The notes below the pieces were generated by a model that saw only the letters and a list, made by a program, of their open reading frames with translations, did no database searches and was not told the DNA's origin. From Diprion similis (taxonomy: Eukaryota > Arthropoda > Insecta > Hymenoptera > Diprionidae): a stretch of 64,000 nucleotides of DNA. Every line of letters starts with the position of its first letter. Position 1 is the first letter of the stretch. Location of the stretch: the NCBI RefSeq assembly GCF_021155765.1, contig NC_060118.1:13776146-13840145 (forward strand), written 5' to 3'. Shown here one piece after another: positions 1 through 13,200 of the stretch. The translations under genes and the position numbers were made by a program.

Positions 1-1573
1 ATACTTGATCTAATTTTTTTCCCCCTCTCGCGTTCTATCTAATTTTTTAGTCCTTTTTCCCCACCTCCTCCTCATCTTCGTCTTGGTACTTTTTTTTTTC
101 TCTTTTTCTCTCCCATTTTTCATCAGTATAAAATATTTTCACTTAATTCTTCGCGCTCGTATATTCAACGAAATTAAACTTAGGAATTCACCATATATAC
201 ATATAGTTGTTTTTTTTTCTTCCTCTTCTTTTCTTTCAAAGTGGTGGTGGTGGTATAAATACACGATGACAAGACCGTCCGCTACGTTAGCTCTGTGAAA
301 TTGCGGTTTGTGTGTGTGCTCAGATGCACAGCGCAGCGCAGCGCAGCGCAGGCAGGTAGGTTGGTAGATGGGCATGTTCTCTACAAAACAGTTTTTGTCC
401 GGTCCAGTGAAGAGCGGACCACCACTGAGGAACAACGCGGCTATGTGAGCGGTGCTCTTGGGACAGAACGCTTTTCATTAAATCCCCCGCCTCTGACCCT
501 TCATCACGCACGCTCACGCCCTCTATCCTCTTTCTCTCCGCTTTTCTCGCAACCCTTCCATTACAACAACTACTACTACTACTGCTAATACTTATAGTAT
601 TCGCCCCGTGCATGTCGCACCGATTAATACCATGAGCAGCAGCAGCTGTAAGGCGCACGCGACCAACTCGCAGGTGTAACGCGTTATTGTGTTCTCCCGT
701 TAATCCGCATCTCGATCTCTATTATCCGTACCTACCTATATGACGACGTATGGAAAGAAAGGATGTATAAAAAGTTGGTGAAAAAGTCGTTAAAATACAT
801 CACTGCGATATATACTATACGTACAAGGTAATAAAAAATGATTAGTTCATTTTTCAGCCGCGAGACGACGGGGGTGAAAAAAAAGAGGGTAGAAAAGAGA
901 TTTGCTTGTCTAGGAGTGCTTACTTGTATTGTGAAAATGTAACGGTCCATGGCAAAATGATATCGATCTCGCTTCTTCATCTCCTCTCGAGCAATAAACA
1001 GATTTTAATGCCGTTGGTTCATCCCGCGTCCATCCATTACACATACCTACTTCATACCTACTACATACACATGATTCACACATTATATAACCTACGGTGG
1101 TGGACACCGGGGGTGAAAATCCTCTCGGGTTGTTCAGGGATGCTGCAGGCTTGTCGGGCGTGCATAAATCCTAACCCTAGCCACGCCCCGGAGTCGAAAA
1201 TACGAGAGAGGGTAACTTTTGAGGCTATGCCAAGACACACGTTCGAGATTCGACCGCGCTTGCACAGTCAGCCCTCTCTGCACCCCCTCACCCACCCCCT
1301 CCCTTAAGGCCGCCAGTGCCTATCTGCGTTTGCCTGCAGAGTCTCCGAGCGTCACAGCTAGGGGTGAGAAAAAACGAAACACAAAACGAAAAAACAACGA
1401 ACAAAAAAACGCACCACACCGGTTATGTTTTATCTTATTTTTTATTTTAACATTTGCGCGAAAAAAGGAAGAGGAATACTTCATTCGTTTTCATCCCCCT
1501 TCTACTCTTTCTCTCACTCTCGTCGTCGTCTCGACTAGTCTCGAACATTTCTCGTTCTCCTCTCTTGTTCTTC

Positions 1574-1596
1574 TCTTCTTCTTCTTCTTCTTCTCC
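1574..1596. repeat. TTC microsatellite
   Basis: About seven TTC units. Confidence 0.8.
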
Positions 1597-1839
1597 TTCT
1601 CTATCGCGGCATGGACGTTTAAACCGGACAGATGTTCTTCTCCTAATGGTTATATACGCCCTGGGTGAGATATTTAGGCGTAACATATGGTCGTTACGAC
1701 TCGTTGGTACATATATCTAAGTTTCTTGTAAATAGACGGAGTATACATATACGCACGTGGGCATAAGAAGTGAAATTTGAATCCCGAACCGCGTTTCGTC
1801 ACGCGCCCCGTGTGCATGCGGCACCGTGAAAACAGAGAA

Positions 1840-1865
1840 CGAGAGAGAGAGAGAGGGAGAGAGAG
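1840..1865. repeat. GA microsatellite
   Basis: An interrupted GA run. Confidence 0.8.
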
Positions 1866-2378
1866 GATACGACGTAATCGAGTAGGTATATCAAAGCCTG
1901 GTAAACTTATAACGACTGGCAGAGTGTTTGAATTGGTTTATGCCCTGCTATACGCATGTAGTCGGATGTCATGTACGACATCACATGTAGGTACCTATAT
2001 AGTATAATACGGTATGGTAGTGCCATCACTGAGTTCCGTAATCTCAGCCGTAGATCCTTGTTAATACGACGATAACGAGTCGCCTAATATATTACACAGT
2101 GATTTACAACCTGCTTACGATATATATGTACGCAACGTAGTAACGCTGGCAGAAGCAGCGGCAGCGCTATATATATCGTATAGTATATATATATTCGCCC
2201 TTACTTGGGTATAGTCCATACTTAGCGCAAAACTCATTCGCGAACATTATTTTAGTCCGAAATACATGCAGGTGTGTTCCTGGCAGACACACATTAACGC
2301 TGCTGTATACAACCGGCAACCGGATTTTAGTTAAGCCTCGCTTCCCGTTTCGATCAACACCCGCGCATTACGGAAGCA

Positions 2379-2406
2379 CAGCATCCAGCATCCAGCATCC
2401 AGCATC
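2379..2406. repeat. Seven-base tandem repeat, four copies
   Basis: Unit CAGCATC repeated four times without error. Confidence 0.85.
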
Positions 2407-5400
2407 GCGTGGCTCAACGTTTTCTTACCATCTTATACATCATTCAGTCCGCTGACTTATATACTTTAAGCGTTTACGAATGAAATCTAGTCGAGCGGTC
2501 GAGACTCTTTTTATAGTGTATGTATTGAGCGGAATATTATGTAGATACTAAGATGGAGACGAGTTATAAGATTATCGAGACGACGTGTCGATGCGCATTC
2601 ACGAGGTGATTTCCAACAGCGTGTAGAAATATTATATAATTCAGCTTGATAATTCTATCGCCTTTTTTCTCTCCCTGTCGTATAGACGAGTATCGCAATA
2701 AAATGGATCCTAAAGCGAACCAGATAAATAAAACTGTTTTCAGCTATAGAATGGATATTAAGGCAAGTTTTGTTGACTTTGTTTCTCCGTGTGATGTCAA
2801 GATTCAAATTTTTCGACACTGATGCCTGTTTTCACGTATTAGAATATAAGTTAAAATGCTTTTACGTTATACTTTTTTCCTTTTTTTCTCTGTAGATAAT
2901 AATCACTTAAACTTATTATTACGTCGTAGTACATTATTTTTGGTATTGAAAATATGTTTTCCTTTCAATAAAATCTTTCGTTATTCACATTCATCTTTTT
3001 TCTTATTAGAAACCGATGACGACGATAAAAATTTCTACACACATTCTACGAGGTCGAGAAAAATCCTCTTCAAAGTAACGCATATGACACACGTCGTCCA
3101 TGTCCGTACCTAACACGTGCCTACGTACCCACGAGCGTGAAGACAGGAGGAAGTGTAGAAGGTGAAAAAGAAAAACCGGATACAAGCGCCGGGTCAGAGG
3201 CTACGCGACGAGAGATCTAATCAGAGAACACGGGGCAGCTTTTAGTAAAGATTTTCGGTTCATTTGACCGCGTGTTTGCCGCGTGTACACGGAACGATGA
3301 AGGGCCGAATTAATTCCCCTCCACACCTCGGTGTGAAGTACTTACTTGTGTAAGGTCCTTCGCGTGATCCTGTAGCGCGTTGCAGCCCTGCAGCCTCCGA
3401 GCATTCAAGGGATCATCCTGTTGCGAGATTTTAAAAAACTTGGAAGGATCAATATATTTGGAATGGCCGATGTATCGAGATTCCAAACATGCAAAAATAA
3501 AATAAATCTTGATTTTTTTTAAACCTGTCACTCCCTTAACCTGACATGTCTTTCCCGAGTATCATCCCGACTTTAAGTTTCCCAGGATCGAATCGTTCGA
3601 CGCGGGTTTGTCGAGTGCACACAAAAATTAGTCCCTAAACTCAACTTTCCTAATTAAAAATATATTCCAGATTGACGATCGGTCCTCTGATCTTATCGGG
3701 CATATCGTGCGGAGGTTATCCTGTTCGTGAGGAGGCATCGGGGTACACATAACTGTTGTTTTAAATGCGATGGTTTGATCTTGGAAAATAATTGTACAGT
3801 TTCGAAAGAGTAATAGTTTCGGATAAAGAGACGACGGAATAAAAGACAGACGAGAGAATCAAAGTCACCGAAACGTATATTTCATTCCGAGTTAGTTGAT
3901 AACGTTTACTTAAGAGTTTTTCCTTCTTTATGTATAATTGTCTCCGCTTTTAGAGCTTGTACATATTCTGCTCCAAGCTAATGATTAATTCCCCATCTCG
4001 TTCCTCTCCGGTTCAATTACACATATATATTATACATGCATAAACTCTGTAATCTATCATTTATAAACTCTCTTCAATTACAGTCCCTCGGTACTTGCTC
4101 AGCTTGTCTATCGTTTTATCCTACAACTGCACTGCGAATGGAATATATATATAAACGTGTACGAAGCTAACGAGCGTTCGATGGAAAAATCTAAACTTAA
4201 CGTAAATTATTACGATCCAAAATTATTTTTAAAACAATATTCGTTAGCTGTAACCCAAGCAAGGACCAAGTTAATCGTAAGGCTCCGCGATCGGATGATT
4301 TGAACTGTACATACCTAGAGACGTAGGCCAATTATTGGTAATGAGACGTAATGAATACAACTAATAAGGCTAATCTAGGTAGCAGCGAGCGGCATGTTTT
4401 CAATGTTTTTAATTACACTCCCCGCATAGCAAGATTGTCATCGGGAGTGTTGATTGGATTCGTGCATGATCAAGATCCCAGCAATTTTCTTCAATTACGC
4501 TCGAAGTCAACTCCCTGGCAGGATTTTTTTACTTTACGTACGGATCATGATAAATTTGATTTTAAAAAAAGGAAGAGAACGAATTCAACTTTAAAATCGC
4601 TGCGGTTGGTGCTAAAGAAAAATAAGGACACCCTTCGTCCTCTTCCCAGTCAGTCTATGCAGCTCCGACCGTTTTCGCCCGTCGACGTTTCGGCAACTTT
4701 CGAAAATCTCTGTCCGGGATTTTATTACACGCAAGTACCTATCCCGGTAGACCAAGGCTAGAAACTTGGCTCACCGGTTTTAATACCCCGTGTAGCCGAG
4801 ATTCCCTGGATGCTAAAGCTTCGCCCTAAATTCACCCGGCATATAATAAACTCCGCATAGAATATCTGAGCAGGGAAATAGGTAGTAGAGTATATCTGAA
4901 TAGACGTTTCTCTGTAGGTATGTATAGCGGCTGTTGGGTAGAGATTGATCGGATTAATCCGTTCATCCCGAAAATTTCTCAGCTTCGTGGGATGTGGCAC
5001 TGACTAATTGACGCGGATTATTATAGCCCAGATATTGTATAATATAAACCTCAATATTTTAAGAAATTATAATCAGGGAGAGGAAAAAAAGGTGAAATAA
5101 TCTCTGCAGGATCGCGAGACGAGCGCGACAGGTCTGAAAATAAATTGAGAGGAGTGGCCGTGGAGAAGAGAAATAAAGCAAAGTGAAAAGAAATACCAAG
5201 AAATGTACTGAAAAACGACGAAGGGGGGGATAAAATGTCCGTGAGTAAATATATGCGAAGAAAGTTCGTTAATTACTGGAATTAAGCTTGTCGAGTGATA
5301 ATCAGCCGGGCCAGGCACGCGAGCCAATCAAAAAACCGATAAGAATTAACGGACCGAGTATACATATATACATATATATGCATATTATGCACGTATACTA

Positions 5401-6163
5401 TATACGAGGATGTTGTACAGTCCTGGTGACACCTCATTAAATGCTAAACCTGCGGTGTAAATCTTGAGTTAACATCTTAATACGAAGTTAGAACAACGCG
5501 ATGATATTCTCCGGCTTCAGCGTTACCTACATTATGTACAAATCTCGACGAAAAAGAAGAAAAAATCAGACTTTCTATATACCCACACACCTATACGTAT
5601 GTACACAAAATTCTAGCTGAATCCGCTGTGACGATTCAATCGCAACAGAGTCTCGAACGGAAAAAGGCATTTCTGCTTCGCCATGCACTCACTCACTCGG
5701 CGTTACAGTATAATTTAAGTGTATATTTACAGTATAATATAAGACATTTATATGAGTTGGGTATTTATAAGGCGTTATAAACAATTTTTTCCTACTGAGG
5801 TGTATTATAATACGGTAAGACAAATTTCAAGTTGGGAATGGAAAGTGGAAAATTGCAGACATTATGCACTCTAACGAGGTCGCGGGATTACAGGTGTTCG
5901 GATGATTTGAATTTAACTACGCACGCCGTGAGGGGTCGTGAACTGTTGTTAAGTTACTGTAAACGCGACTAGTGTCTACGTGTGTGTGAGTGAGTGTAAT
6001 TATTTACCAAGAACTGTATACGGAAGTTGGCTCATTCAGGTTAAGCGAATATACATATATTATCTATACAATATCGTAAGAGGCGAAAAGTGTACGCGTT
6101 ATAAATGTAAGTCAGAATCAGAAGGACGCTTTTGGTTTTCGCCTCTACTTCCGCCGCCCGAAC

Positions 6164-6655
6164 AAATTTTTGGGGCAGGGTTGAAATTCCGAATTTGAAA
6201 AGCTTGATGAAGTAAAGAAATCAAACTTCGAAGAAACGTCAAAGTTCAAAACTTCACATTCAATATTCCGAAAGTGCGCAAATGAGAAAATTTTGAAATC
6301 TGAAACATCTAAATTCCGAATGATCGAATATTTCAAATTCTGTGAATTTCTGACTTGGTGAAATTTCACCACTTTTTTTATTTTAACCTTTTGAATCCTG
6401 ATCATTCTGATTTTTGGGTTTTCGGATTTTTAAAGTAAAAGTATTTTCTTTATTCATCGGAATTTTTCTCTACCGGAACTTTACTTGTCATAACTTTGCT
6501 CTATCGTATTTCAAATTTTCGGAATCCGGCATTCCGGACCTTTGAGTAGTCACGTTTCCAAGCATTAAAAATTTTGTTGTTTCCTAAAAGTTTGCTGTTT
6601 TTCGGAAATTCGCAACTTGTCGAATTCCTAACTTCAACCCCGCCCCAAGTTTCCA
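6164..6655. mobile_element. MITE-like element, family A copy 1
   Basis: A 490-base stretch bounded by imperfect terminal inverted repeats of about 35 bases: the left end reads GGGGCAGGGTTGAAATTCCG and the right end, inverted, GGGGCGGGGTTGAAGTTAGG. The interior is rich in TTCGAAAT/ATTTCCGAA words and has no coding frame. Two relatives lie at 8164-8580 and 11594-11997. Confidence 0.7.
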
Positions 6656-7672
6656 AATTTTTCCTGTATTACGCGCGTACAATAATCGAGCGACAAGGAG
6701 GATGAGGTAAACCTAATTCAAGCAATAAAAAAATTCAGGCAAAGATATCCGCTGGTTCCCAAAGGATGAAATTCACGTCCCGCATATCCGCCGGCAATCG
6801 TACGTCCGTTATACATAATAACGAACCACCGATGTGCAAAGAAGTTGTTCGGCACTGTGTGTAAGTGTACCTCACACGTATTGCGGGTATTGTAGGTACC
6901 TACTATTGCCTACTCGGTGATAACTCGGGGTAGAAACTTGGCAATATAATTTCAAGGAGCGGACAACTGAGTCTCGATTCGACTGGATTACATAAAGACG
7001 ATGCTGCGAAAGGGAGGATTTATACCGTAGTTTATAGTATATATGTGTATGTATATTGTATACTATAAATTTGGCCCCGTCGCCGCCGCGAAGTTTATAA
7101 CATATCTGTACGTGGATATCATACAGTTTATTCCGAAAGAAAATTCTCTATCGCTACGAGATTCGATGAGCTGTTTGTATCAAGTGAACGGTTAAAAATT
7201 TCAGCCGACAGAACTTCACTTTTTTCGCAGAGAAGCTCGTATATGTATTATATTGTTTCGAAGGGTGAAATCACCCGTTTTACCCCCCCTGCCAGTTGAT
7301 CTAGTAGTTGACTTGTGACGCAAGAAGACTAAGCTTTCTGATGTCTTAAAATGAAGAGGGTTGCTGAGCCAAACAGTATTATTGTAAAAACAGTCCTCTT
7401 TCGGACTTAAAACCAAAAGCAGATATAACCATCTAAAGCATTTTTCTCAATTTTTCTCATTTATCGCCTTTTATCGACTTCGCTAACGAAACTCTCGAAC
7501 CCACTTTTATTCGAAACGCGAGTCCGTTTCAGTATATTATAGGTATACCAAAGTCGAGGAAGATGAGTCGAATGATATTATATAATTGAGCAGCGTTTAC
7601 TTTGGTATTAATTCAACTCGTCGATAATAATGTTATCTGAGTTTTAATTCACGTTGTCTTTTTCTTTTACAG

Positions 7673-9794
7673 ATCTGCCTACTGGGTTTTGTTGTGGCGG
7701 AAAACACGTCGACGGACGACACTTCGAGAATTGCTCAGACAGACAATAGCCTGGAGGTTGACACCGTGGCACAGGTAAGGAAAACGAGGACTCGCCTTCA
7801 AGCTTGTCTTGGTAAAATTAAAAAACATCAACGTCCCAACGAAAAGTCTAAAACGCATTTTTCACGGTTGAGATAGGTCCCCGGAAGTTGTGGAAAATAG
7901 CGGGAGTAAGAGGACAGGCACGTGCGTCGAGAGGCCCGATTTTTTCACGTCAAGAAATAAGTGAAAGCGATATGCAGCTAGAGCACCTCGTCTTTTGAAT
8001 TTATTTACAAGACTGTAAGACACTGTGACGAAAATTAAAGACAGTATCTGCAAGATGCACGCAAAAGAAAAACGATGAAAAATAAATAAAAAGATAATGC
8101 ATATATAATACAAGTTGAAATTGGTTTTGATCATCTAGCGCAAAATCATCGAAGACGAATGACGATAAAGTTTCGAATTTTAAAAGTTCCGCAAGTGCCT
8201 GATTCCGAATTATTTCGTAAGGAAATTAGATGTAAAGAAATCAAACTTTTGCGAAATAACACAGTTTCGAAATCCGAAATTGCAGAATTCCGAAAATTTT
8301 AGATTACGATAGAGCAAATTTCCGAAAAGTCAACTTCTCATAGAGTAAAACTGGGGACTTTACTCAACGAGTGGGTATAAAAATATGGCTAATTCAAACC
8401 AATGAAGGATCGAAAAATCAGATATTCACAAAACTGAAAATATTCTAGGAAATTCTATTCGAGTTTCAAAACTTTGATGTTTCGTCATAGTTTGATTTCC
8501 TTACTTAAATCTTCGCGAGCCAAGAATTCGGAATTCAGCGTTTTCGAAGCTTTTAAAATTCGAAAATACAACCTCGCCCCACGACGACGTTCTCTAGAGC
8601 CGGCATAGGTGCAGTCGTCATATAATATCTATAGCATACACATGTAGAGAGCACCGCGGAGTTGGAGGTATACCTACATCGGCCGAGAAGGGGTGGATTT
8701 AGAGCTTGGTAAAAGAGGTTCACTCGACTGCCCGCAAGGCGTGCACACAGCAAGCCAACTCAAATCTTCCTCAGAGTGGTGAACTGCATTCTAAAGTGTC
8801 GCCGCAAGAAATACCGAGCCGGGTAGAATCGGATATTTGAGGGTGCACTCAGCCGGTCGGGGATCCTGAAAAAGCGATGCTGCGCTTTTCACGCCAATTA
8901 GTTTTTCACAATCAAAAAGTGAGATATCGAGAGAGACCCGCGTTTCTCGTCCCTCGGTATGTTCTCACCGTAGGTTAAAGCACGCGGGGGGTAAAAACAA
9001 TTTTCTCCGCCTCCTCTTGCGCAATTTTTTTTCTCGTTTTTATTACCGCACGCTTCATTCAATTTTCCTTCATTTTATCCGCGACTCTCTTGTCTTCCGC
9101 CACGTTCGGGAAACGTTTACTCACTTTTGCGCCCTCGTGGAAAATTCGCTCATTGATCTCATCGTTGCTCGACGACTCGTTCCTTCTTCCTATATATATA
9201 TATATATATATTTGGGTGGCGCAAAAAAACCGACTATTTTTTTTTTTTTTTTTTTTTTTTTTTGAGTCTCGTGTGACAAAATGTTAGTTTTTGATGTTTC
9301 AAGAGCCCACTCCAAAGGAGAGCTAAAAAAATTAATTTTAAGAGGTCGCTCTATATTTTGAAAAATGTACAAAATTGTCAAAAAATTAAATTAAAAAAAT
9401 TGTATTTTCAGTATTTTGTTTGATTTTTAATTCATGTCGTGGTGTATTGTTATCGATTCTTTCTTACTAAATTGAAGAAAATAAATTTATGATATTTTAA
9501 TATGAATATTAAAAGGTCGCTCGAAAAGATCTGAAGAAATGCACCAAAAAATTGTAAAAAAATTATGAGCGACCTTTCAAAATTCAAATTTTGATCTGAA
9601 ACTTTCAGAATCTTATTTTTTTTTTGTCTATAAAATTATACTGTAACGAGAAAAAAAATTGAAAAAAAGATCGATTTTTGACGATTTCTGACGTTTTAAA
9701 AAATGTGGAGCGACCTCTTAGGAATTTTTTCTTGAACTGTCTTTTGAAGTGGGCTCTTAAAATATCAAAAACTAACACTTTATATATATATTTT

Positions 9795-9826
<32 letters not shown>

Positions 9827-10233
9827 AGACCATGCGTGCTATTCACTGTTAAACTTCACTTCCGAACGATTCTCCTTGTCGAAATTGTATATACAGAGAA
9901 TTGTTTTCACCTGTACGAGGTAAACTTTGCCGAGGCGAGTCCTCAAATACACTTAGGTACCTTCGTAATGTCCGATACGCCAATAGGAGGCATCGTCATC
10001 CTTGGATATCGAGGAGAAGAGCCCTTCTTGGCCTTTCCAACAGATAATTGGTTTGTTACGTTCAATTATATTATACGGACAAGAGATCGCTGCTTCGAGC
10101 CGCCGGTATCAAAAGACTCTTTCACGTTGTTACTCTCGTTATACTTCAGACATCGCGGAGAGTCGTGGCGCAGGGTCACGAATATAATGCGCTATGTGTA
10201 TAGGTATACAGGCAAAAATGTATTATTGGTTTC

Positions 10234-10283
<50 letters not shown>

Positions 10284-13200
10284 GAAAGGGGGAGGGAAGG
10301 AGGGATTCGATACTGGCATTAAATATGTAGTGGAATAGGAACCCGAGTCAACTTTTATATTCATTTATTTAAATGTAACCTTGTTGCATACATATATATA
10401 TACATTTTCGCAGAGCCGATAGAATGATATAATGACGTGTAGTGGCGCGAGAAGAGGAGCGAGAAAATGAATTTTGTTACAACTCGCAGTTTCGAATCCT
10501 TCGTGGGTAGAAAAGACAAAAAGTCGAGCTTCGATGGCATGCAAGTCGGTTCGACGTTCTACGGATTCGCATGTTTCATAAAAAAGGGGAAAAAAAAAAA
10601 AAATTGGCATAACAAACGCAAAACGGAACTCGCGTTCCTTTCGCGATTTCACGTCGAATATTTTATACCGATAAGTAACTCGAGTTGGAAAGAATGACGG
10701 AGAAAGAGAGAGTTTTTTTCAAATTTTCGAACGGTCATGCGGAAGCATAAAAATTTGTAAAACCATTCGGAGCGCAGAGGAGGGGTGAGGCGAATGTGGG
10801 TAGATAAACTTTCTTCTCTCCTCTTTCAGGGTTTCACCGACGACCGAGAAACCGGGGGAGAAAGCTAATGGACATACAATAAAAATACGTCATGGTTTTC
10901 CAAGAATTCTTATTCTTCGAAGACAAACGACATTTGGATACTCGAAAAGCTAGCCTGGCTTTCCTCTCCGCGGTTCACTTCCATTCCATTCCATTCCATC
11001 CGATTCCCGTTCTCCTGGCATCCAAATCCTTCGCAAAGTTACTTATGTATCTAGGCTTACGTGTGTATGGACACACATCTATATGCTTTCATAGAACCAA
11101 AGTGTACGAGACCTCAATACTTTCCTTAAATTCGGGAAAATTCGAAACCGATAATTAATGAAATTGCACCGACATTCCGTTGATTTTTTAAAAACGAGTC
11201 CTAACCACGCTCTCAAATTTATTTTCACCCTGGTGAGGTGTTCAGGTGTTGTACACGATATCCCACGGTGCAGGGAACGCGGGTATACCGAGGCACCGAG
11301 CTAGTAAATCACGCCGATCGATCCGGAAGAGGAGGTGGAGAGTTGGTCCGACGAATTTTTCACGAGTTTGGTGCATTAGGTGCAGCTACCAGCGTCGGCG
11401 TCGCATCATTAACCGATACCATTTTTTTCCTCCAACTCACTGGAAGTTCTCATCAGCTAAAGAGGATTATAATTATATATAACTAACGTTGTGATCCGTG
11501 GAATGTTGAGTATTCGATATAGCTTGAAATGAACCGACGAATAGAAGAAGGGGCGGAAACTAGAATTTTTGGTTCAGCTGGTCTGTGCTTTCAATGGGGT
11601 GGAGTTAAAGTTCCGAATTTAAAAAGCTCCTATAAAACAATCAAGTTTCGAATGGTCGGTAAGACGACGAATGCAGGATTCCAAAAATTCAAGTTACGAT
11701 GTAACAAAGTTCGGAAAAGTAAATTTACGATAGAGAAAAATTGTGAAAATTAAAATATACTCCGAAAGCCCGAAAATCGGAAAGACCAGGATTCACGTAA
11801 CTGAAAATCTTCGACGATTCATATGTCAAAATTCTCTCATTTTCGCACTTTCGGAACTTTGAACGTTGGGTTTCGGACCATTCGAAACTTGGACGTTTCG
11901 TCAAAGTTTGATTTCATTATTTCAGTTTCACGACCAAAAACTCGTGAATCCGTCGCTTTCGTAACTTTTCAAATTCCGAATTTCAACCCAGACCTCTTCC
12001 AGCGACAGTCAGTCTCTCAGACCCCCGTTTTGTTGGTGCAGACGTCGCGGCGTTGATTGATTTCGATTGGATATCGAGTCCGCCGGATTATAAGTTAGAG
12101 GCGGGCGTTGAGACAGCTATGACGTTCGACACGTCGAAAATTTCTCCCTTCCGTGTACACGCAGGGTTAAAGAGGAAGAACGACGGCTTTCCGTTCCTCT
12201 TCCTCCGTCGTCGGGCAAACTTTTCCACAGCGTAGAGCAATCGATTCGACTGATCGATCGAGGCACGTATGTCTTTGACATCGCGCTCACGGCGTTCAGA
12301 AAAGTGCGTGACGTAGTGTTGGGGTCGTTAGCTCGGTTAGCTGGTTCGAGTTTCACCCATTTCGGGGCTTTTCACCCTGCTCTTGGTGCCCGAAGTCGCG
12401 GCGCGTGTCGTCCAGGTGCGCCTAATGTTCCTTCTTCTTCGAACTGTTCCAGGCACCCTGACTGTTACGATCCGTTCCCGTGCAGCTTGCACTTCAACGT
12501 ACGGACATTTCGTTTTCCTCGATTCGTGCGAAATGCATAATCATTTTCCGTCCGTTTGTAAATATTTCATTCCAAAGAAGTGTCAAGTTTCGTATGAAAG
12601 GTTGGTGACAGCGAATGGCACGTTTTGTGGCAATCTTTTAAATTTCTTTACATTCAAAATACCCAAGTGAATTCAGCATTGTGAAATCAAGTCGGGACGA
12701 AGCGCGTCAGATGAAAAGTTGCATTATAAACTTTGCGCCGCAGAGTTATATAATGTAAATAAATCTTACAGATACGAAACGAGTCAAGGACTGTCTTGGT
12801 CAATTAATTCATAAATTACTTTGTAAGTAGGTAATAAAGTAATGGATATAGCTGCACACGGTCCGTCTTCGGAGCGTGGAAACAGCTGGAAGTGGAAAGT
12901 TTCTGCGAGACACGCGATTCGAGCGAGCGAAGAATATTTTTCTAACTAGACTGAATTAAGTTGGTGGCTGATATGCAGGTTTATGTCTTTGTCCTTACTT
13001 TTCTCAAAATTTTCTCTTCTTCTTCTTCTTCTTTCCCCCATATTTTTAATACGTAATAATAAAAGAAATATTTTCCGCATTTCTTTTACGTATTTTTCAA
13101 CGGAAATTTACGAAGAACGGAAATCGGGATAATCGATTGTAGAAGTATAACCGGAGGTGACCCGGTCCCTCATATTGCGCGGATTGCAAGTGTGACGGGA

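Larger units (their letters stand above)
1..7672. other. No convincing gene; upstream or first-intron DNA of the ADAMTS-like gene
   Basis: I see no exon here that I can support. The stretch holds simple repeats: a GCGCA run near 328-350, a TTC run at 1574-1596, a GA run at 1840-1865 and four copies of a 7-base unit at 2379-2406. It also holds a MITE-like element at 6164-6655. The missing start-codon exon of the ADAMTS-like gene, which should end in phase 0, may lie here or beyond the left edge. Open frames such as 4351-4761 have no splice support and no recognisable protein features. Confidence 0.5.

Noticed and set aside
4351-4761. 136-codon plus-strand open frame with ATG
   Set aside because: No recognisable domain, no splice or poly(A) context; length is within chance for 64 kb.
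12383-12670. 95-codon plus-strand frame with hydrophobic start
   Set aside because: It starts with GTG, not ATG; only the 12341-12415 part with its donor is kept as a speculative exon.
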